64,000 bases of DNA, taken from positions 5,766,001 through 5,830,000 of the forward strand of contig NZ_CP088156.1 in NCBI RefSeq assembly GCF_021088345.1. Reading direction: 5' to 3'. Shown piece after piece: positions 1 to 8,980 of this stretch. The position numbers were made by a program, and so were the translations under genes. The notes below the pieces were generated by a model, which was not told the DNA's origin, ran no database searches, and saw only the letters and a list, made by a program, of their open reading frames with translations. The DNA comes from Bradyrhizobium ontarionense (GTDB taxonomy: Bacteria > Pseudomonadota > Alphaproteobacteria > Rhizobiales > Xanthobacteraceae). The first letter of the stretch is position 1. Each line of letters begins with the position of its first letter.

Positions 1-1
1 G

Positions 2-349
2 GTCCTGAATGCCGGCGTCGGGATCGGCTGGGCATTTTTGGCCGGCCTCACCGCGGCGGCCCTCACCCTGACGGGCGGCCGACTTCTGTTTGCAACTTCG
101 CGATCCCTGCTGATGCGCGCCTTCGTGGCAGCTTCCTTCCTCGTCCCGGCGGCGATGGCCGGCCGCTACACGGCGTTGGGAGTTGCATTGCTCGCCGAGC
201 CGTCGTCGTTCTGGCGTGGGATCATCGGATGGTCGGGGGCACTCCTGGTCGCCGGATGCGCTCTGCACCAGTTGCTGAGTCACGATCGGCTCCGCCCGTT
301 ACAGTCCGAGCAGGACGGCGCTCGGTCTCTCCACTCCTCGCGACTTTGA
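2..349 (+). CDS. small integral membrane protein, 5' end outside window
   Basis: The reading frame is open from the first bases and runs to a stop at 347-349. The 115 visible residues are mostly hydrophobic helices with small residues and end in a polar tail. It is a close paralogue of the complete protein at 7414-7878, sharing the VLNAGVGIG stretch and the SFLVPAAMAGR segment, so the missing part is about 39 residues. The family is unknown to me. In both copies a DUF736 gene follows downstream on the same strand, as in rhizobial conjugative elements. No function can be assigned. Confidence 0.75.
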   Translation, partial: VLNAGVGIGWAFLAGLTAAALTLTGGRLLFATSRSLLMRAFVAASFLVPAAMAGRYTALGVALLAEPSSFWRGIIGWSGALLVAGCALHQLLSHDRLRPLQSEQDGARSLHSSRL

Positions 350-900
350 ACCTGGACTGAGCAGCCCAGCCACCTGCGCCTCGAACGGTCGGCGACGATG
401 GAGTTCGGGAGCAGGGATGCGCTCGTGCTGGGCGAAAGCGAGCTACGACGTTCTGGAGCTTGCGACCCACTGCGGAACGATCTTTCAAGCGCAAGGCATT
501 GGCTGACCAGTTTACGGCAGGTTCGCTGACACAGGACTGAGATCAACACGCGCTTTTCTTGTCGGCGGTTTCTGATCGTACGCCTGGTTCATCGGACGTC
601 TTGTGCGGACGAAGCCCGCCATGTCTCTCCTGGAAGCTGATCGGGGCGGCGACGCACCTTGCCTCGTGATGGCTCGATCTGGCCGAAGACCGGCTACGCC
701 TCGCTCGCCTGATCGCAACGCCGCCGGCCAACTTTCTTCCCCTGGGCGGAGCCGCCCATTCCTCGCGGGACAAGAAAGTTGTCCGGCGCCGTCCTCCGCT
801 GCCGCTTCAGCCCTTCGGGTGCGCCGTCGATCGCCGTTCGCCCGAGATGCGCCATCGAGGCCACGGTGGTCGCGGCCCGAACCAGCCAAGGAGAGACAAC

Positions 901-1221
901 ATGGCTTCCATCGGTTCCTTCAAGAAGGTCGGCGACGATTTCCAGGGCGAGATCATCACCCTGAGCCTCAAGGCCAAGGGCGTGCGCATCGTCCCCGAAG
1001 CGACCCGCTCCAGCGAGAACGCGCCCAGCCACCGCGTCTACGCGGGCCAAGTGGAGATCGGAGCCGCCTGGGCGCGCCGCTCCGAGGAGGGACGCGACTA
1101 TCTCTCGCTCAAGCTTGACGACCCCTCATTCAACGCCCCGATCTACGCCAACCTGTTCGACGACGAGGGCGGCGAGGGCTACACGCTTCTCTGGTCACGG
1201 CCGCGCAAGACGGCGGAGTGA
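901..1221 (+). CDS. DUF736 family protein (left copy)
   Basis: A 106-residue protein starting at ATG 901 after a good AGGAGA ribosome site; the frame is open upstream but the duplicate uses the same ATG. It begins MASIGSFKKVGDDFQGEI and has the DYLSLKLDDPSFNAPIYANL core typical of DUF736, a small protein carried by alphaproteobacterial plasmids and conjugative elements. Its biochemical role is unknown. It is nearly identical to the copy at 8427-8747. Confidence 0.9.
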   Translation: MASIGSFKKVGDDFQGEIITLSLKAKGVRIVPEATRSSENAPSHRVYAGQVEIGAAWARRSEEGRDYLSLKLDDPSFNAPIYANLFDDEGGEGYTLLWSRPRKTAE

Positions 1222-1414
1222 GGAGACAATCGGCTCCGCCCGGATTCTCCTGGCGGATCCCATTGACCCGGGTCACGCGGACCGGGGCTGTTCGTCCAGC
1301 CCCGAAGGCGAACGCCAGAAAGTCCTTAGGTCTGAGCCGAGTGACAAGCGGACTTGAGTAGTGCACAACGGCAAGAACGTATAGGACGCGACGGGACAGT
1401 TTGCGACACGGGCT

Positions 1415-1783
1415 ATGAAAGTTTTCCGAAGTTATCGCTGTGACCAGGGTCATCATTGGGAAGTGCAACGGCGTGATAGCGAAAAAGAGCAGCCTTCGGA
1501 CTGCATCTGCCCGGAGGGGCACCCTGCAATCACTTGCCGCGTCGAGCTGCCCGTCGAGGATGTGCAGATATTGATCAGTCCTGCAGCAAGAGTTACTGAC
1601 CAAATAACGCGTCAGCGTGTCCTCGATGGGCGATACTATCTTTCTCTGCTCGACAGGGCCGGAATCGAACTCTGCGCATCTAGCGGTCACTATGACTGGA
1701 ATACAGCCGTGAAGCTGTCCGCCTTCTTCAAGGATAAGTCAGTCGAGCAAGCGCTTGCCTGGTGGGAAAAGCGCAAGCTGTGA
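1415..1783 (+). CDS. hypothetical protein with N-terminal Cys/His pairs
   Basis: A 122-residue frame. The N-terminus has a CDQGHHWE element followed by CICPEGHP, a spacing that could hold a zinc ion like a small zinc ribbon. The C-terminal half is helical and acidic/basic, ending in EQALAWWEKRKL. No convincing ribosome site precedes the ATG. I do not recognise the family; it may be cargo between the repeat copies. Existence as a gene is likely from the coherent composition but not certain. Confidence 0.5.
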   Translation: MKVFRSYRCDQGHHWEVQRRDSEKEQPSDCICPEGHPAITCRVELPVEDVQILISPAARVTDQITRQRVLDGRYYLSLLDRAGIELCASSGHYDWNTAVKLSAFFKDKSVEQALAWWEKRKL

Positions 1784-1885
1784 CCGCGGCGTATTCTTCT
1801 TTGGCGCATAACCTGCGGTTTGGCGCTCATCCGTCATAGCTCGCTTCCGGTAAGACGGAAGACGATGATAGTTAAATGCCAAGCA

Positions 1886-1912
1886 GCCGCTTCCTTATCA
1901 TTGCGAAGCGGC
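1886..1912 (-). terminator. candidate stem-loop downstream of the metal-uptake operon
   Basis: GCCGCTTC (1886-1893) and GAAGCGGC (1905-1912) form a perfect 8-bp stem with an 11-base loop, about 40 bases past the stop of the PfpI gene on the minus strand. No long T tract follows, so the role as a terminator is tentative. Confidence 0.35.
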
Positions 1913-1951
1913 CTTGAGATAACCTGTGCGCCAAAGCGCAAGCGTCAGATG

Positions 1952-2731
1952 TCACCTGGACCTCAGTGCTGTACCGGCGGCTTCCACGACTATCGCGGCT
2001 TCAGCAAGAAGCTGTTTGCGCCGCGCCAGCACATCGTCGACTAGCGTTGTTCCTGCATGCTCGGGTGATCCTGCCTCAAATGGCGGCTTCGGGTCGTACT
2101 CGATGAGCAATTGAATGCGCTTGGCGGCTTCTTCGCCCGCCATCCTCGCGGCGATTGTCAAGCCGAAGTCGATGCCTGCCGTGACGCCGCCACCGGTGAT
2201 ACGATTGCGGTCAACTACGACACGATCCTTTCGGACGATTGCTCCCATCTGCGCCAGCAGGTCGCGGACGTACCAATGCGACGTCGCGTGGTAGCCGCTC
2301 AGGAGACCGGCAGCGCCCAGAAGTAGCGAGCCGGTACAGACGCTGGTCACGAGCCCCGCTGTCGCGCCACGCTCCTTGACGAAGCTGATCGTCTTGTCGT
2401 CCCTGATTGCGTCGAGTGTGCCCTTGAGACCGCCGGGGACAAACAGAACGTCCAGGCTCGTAGGCGAGGTTTCGAACGTGTCGGTCGGCGCGATAGGAAT
2501 CCGCACGTCTGGAATGATCGGCTGCATGCTTCTTGCGATCAGCCGCACATCAGCCTGCAGCATGTTGAACGCGGTCAGCGGTCCGACCAGATCGAGTAGG
2601 ATCATGTCGTTGTAAACCAGCATGCCGATCTTGGGGCGGTTCGTCGAACCCGATTGCGCTCGTAGGGATGAAGTCAGCAATGGGAGTAAAGGAGCGGCTA
2701 GTGCGACAGCCGAAAAATCACGTCTGTTCAT
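1952..2731 (-). CDS. exported DJ-1/PfpI family protein (isonitrile-hydratase-like)
   Basis: A 259-residue protein. The start is placed at ATG 2731 because MNRRDFSAVALAAPLLPLL is a twin-arginine-type signal peptide ending near LRAQ; the longer upstream frame has no such logic. The mature part begins with KIGMLVYNDMILLDLVGPL, the usual first strand of DJ-1/PfpI proteins, and carries the nucleophile elbow SVCTGSLLLGAAGLL with the predicted catalytic cysteine. Closest families by eye are GlxA/isonitrile-hydratase-like proteins, which are normally cytoplasmic, so export is unusual. It lies 14 bases after the PepSY gene as last member of the operon DUF2946 - TonB receptor - PepSY - PfpI. The substrate is unknown. 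Confidence 0.85.
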   Translation of the reverse strand: MNRRDFSAVALAAPLLPLLTSSLRAQSGSTNRPKIGMLVYNDMILLDLVGPLTAFNMLQADVRLIARSMQPIIPDVRIPIAPTDTFETSPTSLDVLFVPGGLKGTLDAIRDDKTISFVKERGATAGLVTSVCTGSLLLGAAGLLSGYHATSHWYVRDLLAQMGAIVRKDRVVVDRNRITGGGVTAGIDFGLTIAARMAGEEAAKRIQLLIEYDPKPPFEAGSPEHAGTTLVDDVLARRKQLLAEAAIVVEAAGTALRSR

Positions 2732-2745
2732 TGTGGGCTCACTGA

Positions 2746-4140
2746 TCAATTTGCGGTCGTGGGACGGTAAAGCAACCGACGAAAGGAACTCACCCCGGCA
2801 ATTGTGACGAGCGAAAGCCCGAAAATGGGAAGCACGATGCCAGCAACCCACAAGGATCCGACCAAACCCACTGGCCAGTGTTCTGGGCGCGGTGGAGGGA
2901 TGCCTATTCGCCCCTGCGGGCGCCGCATCCACCATGAAATCAGGCCAGTGACGCTGATCCAGATGAGGGCTACCGCGAGCGACGTGTTGAGCCAAAGATT
3001 TATGGGGCCGAAATCCCCTTGATGGACATGGATTCCTACCGCAACCATCCTGGGAATGGTTGGCAGATCGGCATTTCGCACGTCTGTGCTAATCTGTCCC
3101 GTTTCAGGGGCCGCATTCAAAGTTCGATCGTCACCCAGGGATGACGTCCGGTTGGCAACGAACAAGGGCGCGCCCTGCCAAGGCGACATTTGAACTGTGA
3201 TCGTACCCTTCACGTCCCGTTGACGTGCGGATTGCACGACCGCGTCGATTGAGGTTCTCACGGCCATCATCTGCGCAGCCGAGGCGCCGCCAATCGAGAA
3301 TCCGGCAGGACTGGTTTGATCCAGCATTGATTGCACACGCGACAGGACTTGTCCGCCCCAAAAGCTTGTCCAGGGCAAAGCGCTGATCAGGAAGAATAGG
3401 AGCACCGCTGAAAACGCAACTGCGACGATCGCATGAGCGTCGCGCAGCAACACGCGCGGGCCGGAACGAAAACGAGGCCACAGCGCCCTCCAAATGTTCC
3501 GGCTGCGAGGCCACCAGAGATACAGACCCGTGATGAGCATCACGATCGCCCAGCAATTGCCGAGTTCGAGAAGCCAGTTTCCAGGCTTGCCGAGTGGCCA
3601 GCCCCCGTGCAAGGCGCGCGTGATGCCTGGAATCCATTGCCCGGAGGTTAGTTGGCCCAATACATGGCCATCGTGAGGGTTGACGAACACCGGGTAGGGC
3701 AGGCCGTCTGCCCCAAGCAAGAGCACCTCGGTACTTCGGTTGAGATCGTCAGAAAGTACGATCTGCTGTACCGGAAGCTGGTTGTCGGTGTGCAGGTCTG
3801 CACCACCCTCATGTCCGGCGTGCTCTGCCGTGGCGGTGCTGCCGGTCCCATCGGCGCTCGAACTCGCCGCCGCAATAGCCGCGGCCAATTGGACGCTCGG
3901 TGCGATGTTGGCTTCGGATGCCGGCACAAATCGCAGCTCTGGATAGCGGAGATCCATCCACCATTCGGACCAGAGATACGCCGTCCCCGTCGTGCTTTGC
4001 CAAAGCACGAACGGGATCACAATGAACGCGGCCAGGAAATGCCATCGCCAAAACACTGGATAGAGGCTGCTCGGCCCAGCGGCCGCCCCGACCCCGTCGG
4101 ACTCTCGTCGGTTCACAGTCGCGTCCCCTGACCGTGTCAC
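2746..4140 (-). CDS. PepSY-associated membrane protein
   Basis: A 464-residue inner-membrane protein starting at GTG 4140, which overlaps the receptor stop (GTGA). A first membrane helix (about residues 33-50) is followed by a periplasmic PepSY-type region, then helices ending in LYLWWPR (about 195-215), further helices near 240-260 and 385-405 with the conserved HVHQGDFG motif, and a last one near 430-450. A His-rich insert (HAGHEGGADLH, about 106-116) could bind metal. Such proteins accompany TonB receptors and are thought to act in reductive release or passage of metal chelates. The coupling to the receptor gene supports that role here. Confidence 0.85.
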   Translation of the reverse strand: MTRSGDATVNRRESDGVGAAAGPSSLYPVFWRWHFLAAFIVIPFVLWQSTTGTAYLWSEWWMDLRYPELRFVPASEANIAPSVQLAAAIAAASSSADGTGSTATAEHAGHEGGADLHTDNQLPVQQIVLSDDLNRSTEVLLLGADGLPYPVFVNPHDGHVLGQLTSGQWIPGITRALHGGWPLGKPGNWLLELGNCWAIVMLITGLYLWWPRSRNIWRALWPRFRSGPRVLLRDAHAIVAVAFSAVLLFFLISALPWTSFWGGQVLSRVQSMLDQTSPAGFSIGGASAAQMMAVRTSIDAVVQSARQRDVKGTITVQMSPWQGAPLFVANRTSSLGDDRTLNAAPETGQISTDVRNADLPTIPRMVAVGIHVHQGDFGPINLWLNTSLAVALIWISVTGLISWWMRRPQGRIGIPPPRPEHWPVGLVGSLWVAGIVLPIFGLSLVTIAGVSSFRRLLYRPTTAN

Positions 4141-6335
4141 ATCCGGTACCGAATTCCGCCGTAGATCGAACGACCCGTGCCAGGATTGAACAACTGCATC
4201 GTGGGGTTCGCCGTTCCCACGGTGACAGTGCTCGAAATATAGCGAGTGTCGAGCAGGTTGCGCCCCTCGACGTATCCGGACCAGCCGGCACCGCCCTTGT
4301 CATAGCCGACCTTGAAGTTCAGCAGAGCGTAGGGATCGACGGTGAGCGTGTTGGCATTGTCCGCGAAGTAGGATTGCGGCACCCATTCGACGTTCGGCCC
4401 CGCATAGAACCCGTTCGGGTTCTTGTAGAGCACTTCTGCGCGCAGCGAATGCGGCGGCGCGCCGGGCAGGCGGTTGTTGCCCCAGATCGCATCCCGATCG
4501 AAACGGAAATCACTGTAAGTGTAGGCAACGTTGAACCACACGCGGTCGTCCTGTTGGGCGACCGATTTCAGGAACGCGACTCCGAACCCGGCTTCAATCC
4601 CCTGATGGATGGTGCGACCAGCATTGGTCTGGACGCAAGGATTTGTGAAGAACGGATTGACGACGACCGTCAGACACTGCAGTTCGTTTCTGATGTTGGC
4701 GCGATAAAGGGAAACGTCCCAGGTGAGATCGGGCCTGCGCCCACGCGTCCCGATCTCGTAAGTGGTCGCGGTCTGGGCATCGACGTTCGAGCTTGCCGGC
4801 GTGGCAAACGTGTTCACGTCGAACGTCGGCACTTCGGCGCTGCGCGAGATGTTGCCGAATACCTGCCACGCAGGGTCGACGTCCCAGAGCATGCCGACCT
4901 TGGGGCTGAAGATATCCCAGGTCCGGCGGCCTGACTGGTCGCCATCGGCGAGGAAGCGGTCCTGCTGATCGCGGACGGCATGCATGAACTGTCCGCCAGT
5001 CACGAGTGCGACCGTCGGCAAGAAGAAGAACGAGTTCTCTCCGTAGGCGGACACGTTCTCCGATTTCCACAAATTGGACGAGGCCAGGGTCCCCTTCACC
5101 GCGCCCGGCAGGTTTATGTACTGATTGATGTCGATCGTGCCATTTTGAAGATTAACGCCAGTGATCAGGCGGTTGCGGAAGCCGCCAATCAGCCGGTCGT
5201 CAGTCGCTCGGACGAAGCCGCCGTAGTCACGCGCGGTGAAGTCGAGGTACTGGAAAATCGGATGATCGACGTGCCGGTCCAGCCCGAAGAGACCGAAATC
5301 GACCGTCGTATTGTCAAACCGGAGCGTCGTCTTGTTGGCGAGACGAACCGTATCGATGTTGCGCTGCTCGTTCAGCTGCACGAATTCGGGGTTGGCGGCC
5401 TTCGGCGTCGTAAGCGCTGCCGTCTTGGTAACCTCGCCGGGGATTTCCGCGCGCCACCGGCCGGCATTGATGTAGAAGCGTGTCTCGGCATCCGGTGAGA
5501 ATTGATAGCCGAAGTTCGCGTTGAGGCGTTCCGTGTCGGTTCGGCTATGCTCGCGATAGCCGTCCTCGCGCTGGGCCGACATCGTGACGAAGTAGTCCGC
5601 CGGACCGTGGGCGCCGCCGGTGCTGGTCTGCGTCTTCAGATAGCCGAAGCTGCCGGCGTCGAACCGCGCTTCGAAGGGAGAAGCGTCGCGGCCGGTCGGC
5701 ATCACGAAATTGATGGCGCCGCCGAGCGAGTTCGATCCGTAGCGGAGCGCATTGGCTCCCTTGTAGACCTCCACGTAGCGATAGGCGGTCGGATCGATCT
5801 CGAAAAGGTCGAACAGTCCGTCGGCAGTATTGATGGGAATGCCATCCATGTACGGATTGATGCCGCGATTGCCGTAGCTGCGCGACAGGCCGGAACCGCG
5901 GATCGAGATTCGGCCGTCGGGCCCCCATCGCGTCTGAATCAGCACGCCCGGAACCCAGCCGAGGATGTCTTTGACCGTGTTGGCGGGGCCGTCCTTGAAG
6001 GCGGTGTCCGGCACCACCTCAACGCCGCCGGGTGTGCGTTGAATTTCTGCTGTTGCTTTTGCGCCGTTCGGCACCGTCAAGGTGCCGGAGCCCGCGGCCG
6101 GAGATTGAGCCGTCGAAATCGAGGCAGAAGCCGGCACGCGCGCTGCTCGATTGGTTCGTTTCGCCTGGCTTTGCTGGCGAGACGGAGCGACTGCGGGCTG
6201 ACGCTTCTGCTGGGGCGCATCCACAGTGACGGGTGGAAGATTACTCGGCGCAGATCGAGCAAATGCGGGTAGCGTAAAGACGAGCGCTGTGCCGGCAAGC
6301 AAATAGCTGCGCATGCGCCATGTGGGGAATGACAT
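4137..6335 (-). CDS. TonB-dependent outer-membrane receptor
   Basis: A 732-residue receptor started at ATG 6335, which is preceded by AGAGG and followed by a signal peptide (RSYLLAGTALVFTLPAFA). After the signal comes the short motif NLPPVTVDAP, shared in form with the two other receptors in this window and probably serving as TonB box. A basic/Pro/Ala linker leads to the plug (EVVPDTAFKDGPANTVKDIL; VEVYKGANALRYGSNSLGGAINFV) and a large beta barrel ending in YGGIRYRM with aromatic character. It should import a metal chelate across the outer membrane; the ligand is not readable. PepSY, DUF2946 and PfpI neighbours suggest iron or copper chelates. Confidence 0.92.
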   Translation of the reverse strand: MSFPTWRMRSYLLAGTALVFTLPAFARSAPSNLPPVTVDAPQQKRQPAVAPSRQQSQAKRTNRAARVPASASISTAQSPAAGSGTLTVPNGAKATAEIQRTPGGVEVVPDTAFKDGPANTVKDILGWVPGVLIQTRWGPDGRISIRGSGLSRSYGNRGINPYMDGIPINTADGLFDLFEIDPTAYRYVEVYKGANALRYGSNSLGGAINFVMPTGRDASPFEARFDAGSFGYLKTQTSTGGAHGPADYFVTMSAQREDGYREHSRTDTERLNANFGYQFSPDAETRFYINAGRWRAEIPGEVTKTAALTTPKAANPEFVQLNEQRNIDTVRLANKTTLRFDNTTVDFGLFGLDRHVDHPIFQYLDFTARDYGGFVRATDDRLIGGFRNRLITGVNLQNGTIDINQYINLPGAVKGTLASSNLWKSENVSAYGENSFFFLPTVALVTGGQFMHAVRDQQDRFLADGDQSGRRTWDIFSPKVGMLWDVDPAWQVFGNISRSAEVPTFDVNTFATPASSNVDAQTATTYEIGTRGRRPDLTWDVSLYRANIRNELQCLTVVVNPFFTNPCVQTNAGRTIHQGIEAGFGVAFLKSVAQQDDRVWFNVAYTYSDFRFDRDAIWGNNRLPGAPPHSLRAEVLYKNPNGFYAGPNVEWVPQSYFADNANTLTVDPYALLNFKVGYDKGGAGWSGYVEGRNLLDTRYISSTVTVGTANPTMQLFNPGTGRSIYGGIRYRM

Positions 6336-6382
6336 GATCGACCTCTGAACTGAATATGAGCGAAGCGCCAAGGGGCGCACGA

Positions 6383-6760
6383 TCAGATCAGCTCAGGAGG
6401 CCCTCGCGAGAGGTGAGCGAATGAGCGGGCGCGCGCAAAGATGCGAGCCTTGAACGAATGGACGGCCGCTGTGCGCAGCGCGACACGTTCAGTTAGATGG
6501 GCAGGGGGGCGCGGCACGTCAGCAGCGACGTGTTGACCGACACACAGCGGGCAATGGACTGCGGTCTTGCCGGTGCTCTTGTCCACGTCGGCAGGAGCGC
6601 TGATTGCACCCAAGCCGCTGAGACAAAGCTCGTGTGTCTCTACGGCGGCAAGGGGGGAAGCGCTGGCGATCCCGGAAAGGATGACATTGAAAACGAGAGC
6701 ATACGCAGCAACGAACGCAGCGCTCCAGCCGATCCGCCGCTTGCGAGTCACCCCTGTCAT
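6383..6760 (-). CDS. DUF2946-type exported small protein
   Basis: A 125-residue protein, first gene of the operon, 47 bases before the receptor. An N-terminal hydrophobic signal or anchor (WSAAFVAAYALVFNVILSG) is followed by a short region with the conserved HCPLCVGQH motif, a Cys-x-x-Cys/His cluster that could bind metal. This fits DUF2946, a family I know from metal (often copper) gene clusters and from beside TonB receptors; its function is not established. The C-terminus is basic (ARARSFAHLSRGPP). Confidence 0.75.
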   Translation of the reverse strand: MTGVTRKRRIGWSAAFVAAYALVFNVILSGIASASPLAAVETHELCLSGLGAISAPADVDKSTGKTAVHCPLCVGQHVAADVPRPPAHLTERVALRTAAVHSFKARIFARARSFAHLSRGPPELI

Positions 6761-7413
6761 AGACTCCTACCCATGTGGCATGAGTACCACAGTGACGGAT
6801 TGATCGAAACCCGCGTCTTAGGTACTCAGAGCGATACCATGTTGGTGTTGCCAGCGGGCCACGTTGAGGCGCCGCCTTCGCTACTGGCGACGCCCTTGCG
6901 TCAGGAGTAGTCCCCAGTGCTTGGGCCACGACGTTGGTGCGCTGCAAAATAACGCCGCGCGAACAACGATTTTGGTCTGCAAGGCGGAATTGGTGCCGGG
7001 AGCGAGCTTGGGAATTCGCCGATGTGGGGCGCGCTCCTCTAGTTTCAATGGCCTATCCCGCTGATGCGGAAAATGCGTGCACAGGATCTTTGCGAGAAGA
7101 ACTTGGCTTGATCAGGATGCGGGCTTGTCTTGCTTGGCTGTGCCGTGCGCGACGATCTGGCGAGCGACATCGGCCAATGGCCGTAACAACACCTTGGGTT
7201 TGTACCCGTCGCCTCGGCATTCCCGTCTGGATCTTCGGCAACGGCAGCGCTTGAGCGCCGTCAACTCCTCAATCCTCGGCTGATCTCACAACGCGTCGGA
7301 CGTCGGCTCGACTCTCCGCAACTTTGTCCAGATCAGGACGCATATCATTTGGATCGCGCCGCGGTGGTGGTGGAAGGCGCATCCCGTCATAGCTTTGCAC
7401 GGAGGCCACCGCC
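6761..7413. other. intergenic region between the metal operon and the right repeat copy
   Basis: About 650 bases with only weak, low-quality reading frames on both strands. It must hold the promoter of the minus-strand operon near 6760-6860, but I see no clear operator. The ribosome site GGAGG at 7401-7405 belongs to the next gene. Confidence 0.5.
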
Positions 7414-7878
7414 ATGCTTGCGATTGCCCTCATTCTTGGACTGGTCAGCGTCGGACTGTTGTGCCGTGCGCTGTTGAAGCTTGCCGTTCACGCCCTCCCG
7501 TTCTTCGTTGCGGTCAGCACCGGCATGGCGGTCCTGAATGCCGGCGTTGGGATCGGCGGGGTATTCTTGGCCGCGATCACCGCGGCGGCGTTCACCCTGA
7601 CCATCGGCCGGGTTCTGTTTGCAACTTCGCGGTCCGTGCTGATGCGCGCCTTAGTGGCAGCTTCCTTCCTCGTTCCGGCGGCGATGGCCGGCCGACACAC
7701 GGCCTTGGGAGTGGCCTTGCTCGCCGGGCCTCGGCCGTTCTGGCGCGAGATCATCGGATGGTCGGGTGCGCTCCTGATCGGCGGGTGCGCTCTGCACCAA
7801 TTGCTCCGCCACGATCTGCCTCGCCCGTTTCGATCCGAGCAGGACGTTGATCGGCCTCTTCGGCCATCGCGGCCGTAA
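7414..7878 (+). CDS. small integral membrane protein (right copy)
   Basis: A 154-residue protein with ATG 7414 after GGAGG at 7401. It has roughly four hydrophobic segments (residues 2-25, 28-50, 52-75, 78-105 and a further one near 110-130) and a polar Arg/Asp-rich tail. It is the complete paralogue of the truncated gene at 2-349. Function unknown; position upstream of DUF736 matches the gene order of rhizobial conjugative elements. Confidence 0.75.
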   Translation: MLAIALILGLVSVGLLCRALLKLAVHALPFFVAVSTGMAVLNAGVGIGGVFLAAITAAAFTLTIGRVLFATSRSVLMRALVAASFLVPAAMAGRHTALGVALLAGPRPFWREIIGWSGALLIGGCALHQLLRHDLPRPFRSEQDVDRPLRPSRP

Positions 7879-8747
7879 ACCTTGATTGGGCAGCCAAGCG
7901 GCCTGCGCCCTCGAACCGTCGACGATGTTGTTCGGGGACAGGGATGCACTTGGCTGATCGACGGCCGGCCACGTCGCGCGGGAGCCTACGACCAAATGCG
8001 GAACGATCTTTTCCAGCGCAAGGCAGTTGGCTGCATGCGTATGGCACATCTCCGGACACGGTACTGAATTTGGCACGCACTTTTGCTGGCTGCGGTTTCT
8101 GATCGTACGCTTGGCTTATCGCCGTCTTGTGCGCCCGCGGCTCACCATGTCTCTCCTGGAAGCTGATCGGGGCGGCGACGCACCTTGCCTCGTGATGGCT
8201 TGATCTGACCGAAGACCGGCTGCGCCTCGATCGCCTGAGCGCAACGCCGCCAGCCAACTTTCTTCCCCTGGGCGAAGCCGCCCATTCCTCGCGGGACAAG
8301 AAAGTTGTCCGGCGCCGTCCTCCGCTGTCGCTCCAGCCCTTCGGGTGCGCCGTCGCTCGCCATTCGCCCGAGATGCGCCATCGAGGCCGCGGTGGTCGCG
8401 GCCCGAACCAGCCAAGGAGAAACGACATGGCTTCCATCGGTTCCTTCAAGAAGGTCGGCGACGATTTCCAGGGCGAGATCATCACCCTGAGCCTCAAAGC
8501 CAAGGGCGTGCGCATTGTCCCCGAGGCCAACCGCTCCAGCGAGAACGCGCCAAGCCATCGCGTCTACGCAGGCCGAGTGGAGATCGGAGCCGCATGGGCG
8601 CGGCGCTCCGAAGAGGGACGCGACTATCTTTCGCTCAAGCTCGATGACCCCTCGTTCAACGCCCCGATCTACGCGAACCTGTTCGACGACGAGGGCGGCG
8701 ACGGCTACACGCTCCTCTGGTCGCGGCCGCGCAAGACCGCCGATTGA
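7530..8747 (+). repeat. right copy of the diverged direct repeat
   Basis: It matches 1-1221 over both genes and the intervening roughly 550-base spacer. The match can be traced left to the window edge, so the true left boundary is unknown; the visible right boundary is just past the DUF736 stop. Confidence 0.85.
8427..8747 (+). CDS. DUF736 family protein (right copy)
   Basis: A 106-residue protein from ATG 8427 after AAGGAGAAACGAC. It is nearly identical to the protein at 901-1221 (differences such as EANRSS for EATRSS and GDGYT for GEGYT), which shows that selection has kept the protein while the spacer diverged. Same family comments apply: a small conserved accessory protein of conjugative elements, function unknown. 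Confidence 0.9.
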   Translation: MASIGSFKKVGDDFQGEIITLSLKAKGVRIVPEANRSSENAPSHRVYAGRVEIGAAWARRSEEGRDYLSLKLDDPSFNAPIYANLFDDEGGDGYTLLWSRPRKTAD

Positions 8748-8980
8748 GGCCGAGAGGTCATGGAGTTCCGCCCGACCGGTCTCGGGCGGAACTCCACTCG
8801 GCTCTTGGCCAGCCTATCATGTCCTCGCGCAGTCCGGCACCTGACCTTGTCTCGACTGAACTGCCGACGGTCAGCAGCACGTCTGTGCTGCAATCACCGC
8901 GCGCCCTTCGCGCTCGGCAAAGAGTCGAGAAGCGCGGCCTTTCTATCATCCAGGATAAAGTTGAAATCGTCGGCCGGTAG

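Larger units (their letters stand above)
1..1221 (+). repeat. left copy of a diverged direct repeat (membrane protein - spacer - DUF736)
   Basis: This block matches 7530-8747 along its length, including the non-coding spacer between the two genes (for example the conserved stretch around 625-680 against 8145-8205). The offset between copies is about 7526-7529 bases, with small indels and many substitutions, so this is an old duplication or two related elements side by side. The block continues left of the window. The two copies flank the metal-uptake operon at 1952-6760. Confidence 0.85.

Noticed and set aside
4134..6272. Long plus-strand frames (up to 266 codons) opposite the first TonB receptor
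   Set aside because: They are antisense shadows of a high-GC gene; no starts with ribosome sites, no domains, Arg/Val-rich composition.
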